Below the pieces are notes generated by a model. It searched no databases. It saw nothing but the letters and a program-made list of their open reading frames with translations, and was not told the DNA's origin. Positions 8,436 to 15,866 of a stretch of 15,866 nucleotides of DNA are shown here, piece after piece. The stretch is taken from positions 1-15,866 of the forward strand of contig JAAMPI010001335.1 of NCBI GenBank assembly GCA_013054445.1, written 5' to 3'. How positions within the stretch are numbered: the first letter of the stretch is position 1; the number at the start of each line of letters is the position of its first letter. The DNA is from Cudoniella acicularis (Eukaryota > Ascomycota > Leotiomycetes > Helotiales > Helotiaceae). Made by a program: the position numbers and the translations under genes.

Positions 8436-8771
8436 AATATAGTGTAGGTCGGATAATGGATTTGCGCGTAGGACGCGCTTTTACGTGTTTTCGGCTAATT
8501 TCATTGTCGCGTAACTGTATACGCTAAAACCTAGGCAAGGCACTCTAGATTAAATTGCGTAATATATTTAAATTATTTGTACGTCTTAATTAAGGCAAGG
8601 CCAGGCCAGATAAGCGCTAAAGTGCAGATGCTTCTCTTAGGCAGCAATAGTACAGGAATAGTTTTCTTACATTAGGTGTCTTAATTGATAAATCTTCTGT
8701 CAGCGTGGTTAAATCCTTCTTACATCCTCGACTAATATCTCTGCTTCTTAACCCTAAGCAGCCGTGTTGCA
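8436..8771. other. Transposon end and DUF6536 gene promoter
   Basis: AT-rich DNA that should hold the 5' end of the Tc1/mariner element and, nearer 8650-8771, the promoter and leader of the next gene. The terminal inverted repeat cannot be defined because its partner end is not visible. The octamer GGCAAGGC occurs twice, near 8535 and 8594. A CT-rich leader (CCTTCTTACATCCTCG to CTGCTTCTTAACCC) precedes the ATG at 8772. No gene was seen. Confidence 0.35.
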
Positions 8772-11564
8772 ATGGCATTCAGTTCACAGTTCTCGCGTCT
8801 GTTTAATGAGTGGGATTACGATACAGATATCTCTCTAGTCAATATCAAGTAAGAAAGAAACTTAATTAGTTTGTTTCACGATTGTGCAAGGCTAACTAAC
8901 CCCAATTCATAGCACAAACTCAGACAATTCCTACCACGATGGCAACAACATCCCTGAACAGCGTTCCACTCATTCCCCAACAGGCAGCCAACTATCTAGA
9001 CAGCAGACTCTACCAGCTTATGATGATCTCTCAATACGACCATTGCTGTATGAACAATCCAGCCAGACCACCTTCGCAGTCACAAATGATCACGATAGTG
9101 CTGAAAATGGCCACGCATCAGGAGAAGAACTTCGACAGAGGAATGGGGCGAGCACGGGCATACGTCGATTATTGCCCAAGAAATTGACTCTCTCACAGCA
9201 GGAGACCCTGACCTTCGATGGAAATTTTGCACAAGGGAAGTCAGGATGGTGGAAAAAACAAATGTTGGTGGATAGGAGCCTGCGGTCCATGGCAGCGTTG
9301 ACTACGACCTGTGCTGTGATAATATGGATCGTTGTGTTTTCATACTTGGGCCCATTTTTGACACGATTGAATCGCAATTCAACGTCTGTTGGGCGCGTAG
9401 GGAGTGAGAGCTGCGAGGAGGCAGAGAGTAGGAATTTGGTTTGTCATCTGAACTTTGGGATTTAGGAGATATCTGATTATGTCTAGGCCGTACATCTGTT
9501 CATCAACATTGCCGCGACAATGATCTTGGGATGTTCGAATACCTATCAACAGCTCGTTACAGCCTTGAAAGTCGACGAGATACGTTGGGTGCTGTCAAAG
9601 CACGGAGATTCGAAAGTTGGGACAAACAGCCCCTGGTCTATAAATCATAAGAGATCAGGGAAGACACGTTCATGGTTGGCTTGGCTGCTTTTGATTTTAA
9701 CCTCAATGGTAGTTCCTCCCTCAACAGAACAAATATTACTATACTCCAGCTAAGCTCCCCTGTTTTAGCCATTACATTTTCTTGCCAACTCTGTTATTGG
9801 CCCCTCAATCTACACTAGAATGCCCACGAACATTATGTATGAACTTACGGATGCACTAGACCTACAAAACTCTGGTTCCTACAGTTATACATACGATTTG
9901 CCTTGCTGGACAGCTTTCAGGGCCAATACCTACCAGCTGCCATCGAAACCCAGGGAAATGAGTCCACAGTTATTTTACAACCCATTAGGTAACCCTGACT
10001 CAACAAGCTACAGTTCCGTACTTGTTCTATATACTTCGAATTGCACAGAATACTTGAACAATACTGATTATAATGGCGCCCTTGAAAGCGTAAAACCGCT
10101 TGGCAACGAAGACATATATATAGAGGTTGGCAACTGCAAGCTAGGTCCATCAATCCAATGCGCTCTAAGCGACCAACAACCAAAACAATGCAGAATGAAT
10201 GTTCGAATGCAAGCCGCATTCATCCTTGGAGGCTGCCTCGTCATTAAGGCGGCTTATATGCTCATCCTTAATATTCGGGCTCGACATCATATCAAGAACC
10301 AATGCCTTACTTACAGCGATGTCATCGTTGCCTCAGTTCTCAACCCAGATTTAAAGATTAAGAATGAGTGTATGCTCAACTCAGGAGATGGATACAGGAG
10401 CAAAGTTGACCACATGTGTCACAAGCACTGCACGGATAAGACACCATCAAGGAGCGGTGACAGCATTGGGCATTGTCAGAAATGCAAGAAGTTTAACGCA
10501 GTCGACAAGGCAGCCAATCTTCCTCATCCTAGCATGGCCATCAAGCACAAGCGATCTCTTCTCTCAAATCTTGGCTCATCAGCAATCACTCAGATGATGA
10601 TCCTCATGCTCACCAGTGTTGCAATGGTTGTAACATCAGTCATGCTCATCACGTATATGACATCAACAGCGCAAGGATTCCAGGAAGACTGTAGCCCATC
10701 ACTACCTAGAAGTTTTTCCCCGGCTTGCGATTGTTCACGCGGGGTGGGCGAGTGTCTCAAAGCCAGTTATGGCACTTGGGGCGGCTTCTCTTCCAGCGCT
10801 ATTTTGGCTTCCCTCCCAGCCAACAGCCTGGGAAGCGAGTTCCTAGCGTTTGCAATTTCCAACGGTGGGCAGGTCTTGTACAGCTTGCTGTACCTACTCC
10901 TTATATACAACCTGACGCTCGTGAGTATGGAACGTGAGTGGGGGAAGTGGGAGCTAAATCGACGACGACCAAGATGCACCATTGTTTCCGGTAGGCCGTT
11001 CGAGCAATCACACTTTTTGCAATTGCCGAGCAGGGTACTCCTGCCTCTGATGGGGTTTTCAGCTCTAATGCATTGGCTTTTGGGTCAGGCAATATCAACG
11101 ATAGAGACGGTTTACGCGAGTCCTGAGCATAGCAGTCCTGAGCATGGCGTTGAGCATTCGATATATATTGTCCGCCCGCCCTTGTATCACTTAAATATTT
11201 TATAACACTGACCTGGATAAACAGGTTACGTATGCAGCCTATCCAATATTCTTATCCACTATCTGTATGGTCGCAATGACAGTGGTTTGTTGGTGGGCAT
11301 TTACTTATACCCGCGAGGGATTCATTCCGCAGATGTATGGATCAATACGGGTGTGTTGTGCTTCCACAGCTGAACTCACTGATTTTACACCTCAGGGGAT
11401 TTTATGGGGTGACCGTACGTTTCCCTCTCTTGTTTACTCGACTTTCTTGACATTTACTGACAAAATCCGCAGTTGGTATAGGTAAGAGATTTAGACGTGC
11501 AGGCTTCTCAAGTCATAGGCCAGAGCAAATCATACCTGCGGAGCTGTATTCTGGTCAAGACTAG
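8772..11564 (+). CDS. DUF6536-family multi-pass membrane protein, six exons
   Basis: Spliced model: exons 8772-8848, 8913-9438, 9487-9708, 9769-11169, 11225-11414 and 11473-11564, giving 835 residues. Introns are 48-64 nt with GTAAGA, GTTTGT, GTAGTT, GTCCGC and GTACGT donors, and CTAAC, CTGAT, CTAAG or CTGAC branch sites. Joining them removes every stop. Joins restore family-like strings such as LTSMPLHFLANSVIGPS and, from the IYI/VTYAAYP join, a run into WWAFTYTREGFIPQMYG. The protein starts with about 150 polar residues, then GWW and a first membrane helix at about 153-175. Further helices lie near 202-220, 262-285, 424-444, 544-572, 640-660, 697-720 and 745-770. The tail has ILWGDLG and RRAGFS, ending in ELYSGQD. 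The C-terminus and the LFINI..CSNTYQQL and NSPWSINHKR motifs fit DUF6536, a fungal family of unknown function. Residues about 492-514 hold a CX3CX14CX2C cluster. The start has G at -3 and G at +4. No lesion was seen. Convergent with the STAND gene. Confidence 0.85.
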
Positions 11565-11997
11565 TTCTCCAAAAAGATGTGCTGCTATGTAGGAAGTGAT
11601 GTATACACAAGTAAATACTTGTATATGTGAAAATGGATTTAAAGGAGGGCAGCTGGTTGGGTCATGGCGTTTTAAAGATGCCTATGTTAGAGGACGAGAA
11701 ATTCAACCGATTTATAAAGGTGCAGTTAATATACGATATTACTACGCCTGTTGACAGTGTTTGGCTTGCAAGTCAATCGCTCAAATACACGACTATTTAC
11801 TGGTTTACGAAAGGGCGAGTCCGTGGTTCAAGACAGCTCTTTGACAAGCAAGGGAGAAAGGGGGCGCTCCTGCAGAAAGCAGTCCTTTAGTATGGCCTAA
11901 TTAATATTTAGAGCTAACTTAAGCAAATATATCTATATAACAATCTTAAAATTTATCTTGCTATAATTACTAACAGCCCCTTTACTAGGTATAAGAC
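11565..11997. other. Convergent intergenic DNA between DUF6536 and STAND genes
   Basis: This is the shared 3' flank of the two convergent genes. A plus-strand frame from the ATG at 11633 to a TAG at 11888-11890 could encode 85 residues (it includes KYTTIYWFTKGRVRGSRQL). I recognise no family and see no supporting promoter or intron, so I do not call it a gene. From 11885 to 11997 the sequence turns strongly AT-rich (TAATTAATATTTAG, TATATCTATATAAC), which is consistent with terminators or decayed repeat DNA. Confidence 0.35.
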
Positions 11998-14900
11998 TTA
12001 TGTAAGATCTAAGGGAGTAATCTGGAAGAAATCTTTATAGAATGTGCCTCCTACCCACAGCCAGAAGTCGCTTGACCTGCGCCAGTCAACTTGCTCCAAG
12101 TTCAGTTCCTGACGAGCCTCATGGTGTCTCCTCGCTCTCACTAACCTCAAGCTCTTCTCTGCTACCGCTAGCAATCTCGGCGGGTCAGGCTCGTCTGGGA
12201 TTCCAGAATCGTAGTCGCCAGATATATCCTTGACAATGTTGTCAAAATTGGCACTGGCCTGGTCTCTGTCTCCCTCTGCATCCCTCCGCTTCAACAAGGT
12301 CGCAAGGTCTAGGCGAATCCACAACAATGCTCTGTTATTTTGGTCTTCCTCGGCCTCCGTTACAATGTTCTGCAAGAGATGGATGGCCATGTCGATGAAT
12401 CCTTCCTCAGCTAAAAGGAGGCCCTTCAGATGAGCAACTTGGCAATACCTCTCGAACAGGGAATGGAGGTTATCTGCTCCCTCTTCTATCTCCTCAACCA
12501 TGGCCTGTGCAGCTTGTTTCATGCCTGCTGCATAATAAGCAATCGCAAGCGCAATCTCAATGTCAAGTCGAAAGACAGAGGAGGGCGGGTAGACCTCGCG
12601 CCGCCATACCAAAACGTCCTGTATCGTGGCAATTGATTCCTCATGTTGGCCAAGAATCAATTGGATTTCTCCAACACTTGACTGGGTCACATTGGCAAAG
12701 CTGTCGCCTGGGCCGAATAGCTCGTGTCTCTTCTGGACAATAGACTGGAAAATTTGAAGCGCCAGATCTAAGTGGCCCATGTAGGCCACACCTTGGGAAT
12801 ACCACCATTGCGTTCCAAGGTATTGCCAGCTCTCCGGGCCTAGAAGTCCCAGGTGCTCAGCTGAAACTTTGGTCCAGGTCGTGATGGCTGCCGCAAAATC
12901 TGCCATATAGTATTCGCTCTGACCCTTATAGAGGAGAGTCTCGAGGAAGTGTGAGGAACGCTCCCCAAGCACCTCCCGCTGGATGTTGACCACCTCGTTA
13001 TACATTCTGTTGGACACACGTATTTTGCCGGCATAGAGTTTGACATATGCTACACCTGATTTGGCACAAAGCGTGAGGTGATGTCGCGGTCCTAGAAGGC
13101 CTTGAAGCCCCGCCAAAACTTGTTGGTGCGTCGATGTAGCCTTGTCAGGGAGAACTCTGATGAAATAGAAGTCGCCTATGGTCATACGGGTCAACCACGG
13201 AAGAACCTTGTCCATTTTGGCACAATCGAACGCGGTACCAAGGAGGGAGTAGGCTCGCTCAAAATAGTTGTCCAACCCTAAGAGTGCTTGGTTTTCACTC
13301 GAGAGCCCTTTATGCCATGATACAAGGGTACCAAAGACCACATTCACCCGAACCAGCTCTCCATAGTCTTGCCGAGAGCGTTCAGACCAGTATGCGAACT
13401 GCAAGCTCAGGATGAAGTTATTAGCCTGCCGGAGTAGGTGCTTGCTGGGCGCCTTCGTCCGAACTAAGTGGTAATCCCAGAATCGGAAGGCATAATTGTA
13501 GAAGCTGCCCTCGCGGGGTTGCGCGTCGGTATATATGTGGGCATTCTCGTCGTAATTTGCTATCAGGTAGCTTTCGATGCGATGCAAATCTGCGTATCTC
13601 TCTTCCAAAAGGCATGATAGAGACTTCTCTGCGAGCAGGCCATGGGAACCTGAGAATGAGATTCCAAGCGAGTCATCACCCGTCTGGTGGCAGAGCTCGA
13701 AGAATTCACGAACGGATGGATGTGAAAAGTGAAAGAAGCCACCGAATGTACTGGCTAACGGCTTGCACAGGCCAGAGATAACGATCTCTGCCCTTTCGGG
13801 GCGCAGCGAGAATGCGTGGGCAATTTCAGTCGTCCTCAATGGTCGTTGAGCTTGAAAGATGGTCAGCAAGAGAGCATTTCGGCACTCGAGCTCGTCTGTG
13901 CTGAATCTATGAACACCACTTAGTAGCGATTGCCGATAAAGCTCGCCAATCGAGGGTGGTAAGGTTCGTATCCTGGTCCGGAGATCCGCTATATTCAGGG
14001 ACTGTCCAAGGTCATGTAGAAGTAATTCGGTCCAGCGAAAGGACCCATGTGAAGAGGAGTGGACAAGCTCCAAAACCCGATCCATTTCGGAATCCGGGAG
14101 TCCGAGCTGTTCGTATTCTCTCCTCGCAAACGTCATGACGTCGGGCAGAAGAAGGTCCCCGGCCATAAATATCGAAAGACCCGATTGCATGGCAGTGACG
14201 AACATGGGCTCAGGCCTTGTGAATATCACAACCTTGCTTCGGGTTTCTCGTATGGATTCGAACAGAGTATTGAGAAAAGCAGATCTTCCTGGTAGGGAGG
14301 GGCCGTCAAACGAGCACTCGTCCATTGCATCGATAATGAAGATGAATTGTGATCCGCACATCTTCAACAAAGAGGCTGCAACGGCCCATATCGTCTTGAT
14401 GGCGCATTGCTGGGGGCCAAGATGGCATTGTGTTGCGAGATTTTTAAGCTGATGATAAGCGCCGGTAACTGAGGGTAAGCCTGCCGACCTCTCGAGCAGT
14501 TGGGAAATAAGAGAACTTGCAAAGCTTGTCGGCGTGGATTGCGTGGTTGAAGCGGAGCGCTGGAACCGGTAAAATAAAGTGTTGGAACCCTCAGCTGTCA
14601 AGTGCTCTTGGAGATACCCAGCCATAACTGACTTTCCGCAACCTCCATGCCCCTGGACCCAAAGGACCGGGGTTTCCTCAGATTGAGTCCATTTCAAAAA
14701 AGAGGGGTGTTGCAAAAGCCAAGAGCAAGTGTCATCCGCATGAGGCACTGGTGGTGATGTTTCGGTGGCACTTAGAACAAGCCATTGCTTCATTCTAGTT
14801 AAGTCCAGCGTACCTAGTTTATACCGAATCAATGAGCAAGAATCACGACATACGGTGGCAAAGGAAGAGTTGCCGCTAGGTACCTTGCATTTGATCGAGG

Positions 14901-15573
14901 ATTTCGTGAGTTATCGATAGTGGAAGCGATTTCAGTTCTAGACAAAGACACCTGTTAGCTCAAGCTCTTGCCTAGCGGGAGGGGGAAGAACCCAATAATT
15001 TCGTGAGAAGGGCTGCTAGTGTGGGAAAATTTTGGGAGAATACGTACCAGAGAGAACGGATCTGGTATTTTCGTGTGTCAAAACCAGTAGCTCATTGTCG
15101 AGCTGCTGCTGCAACGTGTAATCTACACTCATGGGTGCCCTAGGGTTAGTAGTCGTTTCCACGAGCCTATCTACATCCCTACCAAGGGCCATTTCTCGGA
15201 GTTGACTTACCTGAAAGATGTTGGACCCGCTCCAGGGTTCTGTCGATCTTGTCCATGAGGCTATGGACGTCCGATGTGATATTGCCAAGTGAGTCGAGAC
15301 CTAGTTGGTTGATAAGTATGCATGATCTTCCAAACTGGCAACCTGGTGTTATGGCGGCAAACGCACCTCCGTAGGTAGCTGCATCGTTTGTAAGATACGA
15401 GTCAGCATGTCCCCCACCTCCTCTATGGCAATGTGTCCAATTGTGTTACCGTGGGTTTGCAGCTCTTTGTCCACGAGCTCTGATGCATTTCTCACCTCCC
15501 TCAGTTTGCCTTCAAATTTCCCCACTTTCGAATTGAGGATAGAAATCCTTAGTCGTTCTGTAGCCGAACTCAT
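11998..15573 (-). CDS. NACHT-TPR STAND NTPase, five exons
   Basis: Spliced minus-strand model: exons 15573-15450, 15378-15211, 15122-15048, 14937-14884 and 14813-11998, giving 1078 residues with phases that match at every join. Donors are GTAACA, GTAAGT, GTACGT and GTACCT. Branch sites include GCTGAC, TACTAAC and GCTAAC. Residues 1-140 are a helical N-terminal region of unknown family (SLMDKIDRTLERVQHLS, LQQQLDNELLVLTHENTR). The NACHT domain follows: Walker A GHGGCGKS at about 195-202, Walker B FIFIIDAMDEC at about 297-307, and SKVVIFTRPEP at about 334-343. LPPSIGELY lies at about 425 and the HPSVREFFE winged-helix motif at about 505. Residues about 700-975 form TPR/kinesin-light-chain-like repeats (EVLGERSSHFLETL, ELFGPGDSF). 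Known: such STAND proteins are NLR-like sensors in fungal non-self recognition; the effector here would be the unassigned N-terminus. All nucleotide-binding motifs are intact. Confidence 0.85.
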
Positions 15574-15640
15574 GGTTTAGCTGAAGTTCTTGAACCATTC
15601 ACCGCCGCTATGGATGAAGCTCCCTACCTAGGCTGCTCGA

Positions 15641-15694
15641 TGGGTACCCGTGGGTAGGAGTAAGGAGAGTTACTCCTACCCGCGGGTATACCCA
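15641..15694. repeat. Imperfect inverted repeat, 23/25-nt arms
   Basis: The left arm 15641-15663 starts TGGGTACCCG and ends GGAGTAA. The right arm 15670-15694 starts TTACTCC and ends GGGTATACCCA. The arms are complementary apart from one C-to-T type change and a two-base insertion, with GGAGAG as loop. It lies 70-120 bp upstream of the STAND start codon. It could be a foldback element, a remnant of a small inverted-repeat transposon, or a regulatory structure; the sequence alone does not decide. Confidence 0.7.
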
Positions 15695-15792
15695 TGCACG
15701 GGTACCCATCTACGGATAGACCCGCGGGTAGGTGGGCATACCCGTGGGTTACTAAGAACCCGTATAAAAATGAAGATATACTTTTATTTAAT

Positions 15793-15866
15793 CTTTTAAT
15801 TATTCTCTTAATTATTCTCCTAATTATTTCTCCTAATTATTTCTCCTAATTATTTCTCCTAATTAT
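15793..15866. repeat. 12/13-nt AT-rich tandem repeat array, continues past window
   Basis: Repeat units begin at 15793, 15805, 15817, 15830, 15843 and 15856. The spacing is 12, 12, 13, 13 and 13, and the last unit is cut by the window edge. The core is CTCCTAATTAT. Units become more uniform to the right, as expected for an array that expands at that end. No function can be assigned. Confidence 0.85.

Larger units (their letters stand above)
15574..15866. repeat. Upstream region of the STAND gene with hairpin and tandem array
   Basis: Directly upstream of the STAND start codon lies a GGGTA/TACCC-rich block at about 15635-15765. Within it, 15641-15663 and 15670-15694 form an imperfect inverted repeat with a six-base loop, and TACCCGCGGGTA at 15677-15688 is a perfect palindrome. 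After a short AT-rich stretch, a tandem array of CTCCTAATTATTT-like units of 12-13 nt runs from about 15793 to the right edge. The variants are CTTTTAATTATT and CTCTTAATTATT, then at least three 13-nt copies and a partial one. No gene is visible. The promoter of the STAND gene should lie in or beyond this segment. Confidence 0.7.

Noticed and set aside
11627..11890. Open frame after the DUF6536 gene
   Set aside because: The true ATG is at 11633, the 85-residue product resembles nothing known, and no signals support transcription; described only as intergenic content.
12042..14452. Numerous plus-strand frames of 60-105 codons
   Set aside because: All are antisense to the long NACHT-TPR exon.
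15016..15288. Minus-strand 90-codon frame as a separate gene
   Set aside because: Its first part is in a different frame from the coiled-coil-like exon 2 and crosses a canonical intron (15210-15123); only its end matches exon 3 of the STAND gene.
1..15866. CRISPR array or bacterial operon signals
   Set aside because: No regularly spaced repeats with unique spacers and no prokaryotic features; gene structure is eukaryotic.

Overview
This looks like nuclear DNA of a filamentous ascomycete (Pezizomycotina). The reasons are gene families typical of those fungi (HET domain, NACHT-TPR STAND protein, DUF6536, DUF6594 and a LaeA-type methyltransferase), short introns of 48-110 nt with fungal splice and branch-point motifs (GTAAGT, CTAAC/CTGAC, YAG), and a transposon block decayed in the manner of repeat-induced point mutation (RIP). 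No species can be assigned from the sequence alone.

Layout, left to right. (1) 1-350, minus: the N-terminal 116 codons of a SAM-dependent methyltransferase that runs off the left edge. (2) 1131-2108, plus: a HET-domain pseudogene with four in-frame stops. (3) 3281-4388, plus: a broken gene whose C-terminus has the three membrane segments of the DUF6594 family. (4) About 5590-8440: an AT-rich, stop-filled transposon graveyard. It holds a chromodomain-bearing coding remnant on the minus strand, a putative 266-bp LTR, and the N-terminal two thirds of a Tc1/mariner transposase that is cut off exactly at the LTR edge, so the insertions are nested. (5) 8772-11564, plus: an apparently intact six-exon gene for an 835-residue multi-pass membrane protein of the DUF6536 family. 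(6) 11998-15573, minus: an apparently intact five-exon gene for a 1078-residue NACHT-TPR STAND protein, convergent with the DUF6536 gene. (7) 15574-15866: upstream DNA of the STAND gene, with a strong imperfect hairpin and a 12/13-nt tandem array reaching the right edge.

The window reads as an accessory or fast-evolving region. Two families linked to fungal non-self recognition occur within 15 kb (HET, dead; STAND NTPase, apparently intact), beside decayed transposons and broken paralog-type genes. The two largest genes need splicing to be read. Joined at the introns given here, both keep a single open frame, and the DUF6536 joins also match family patterns as I recall them. The methyltransferase, the exon structures and most of the broken genes were worked out by reading the sequence. 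Family names rest on recognised motifs, not on database searches.
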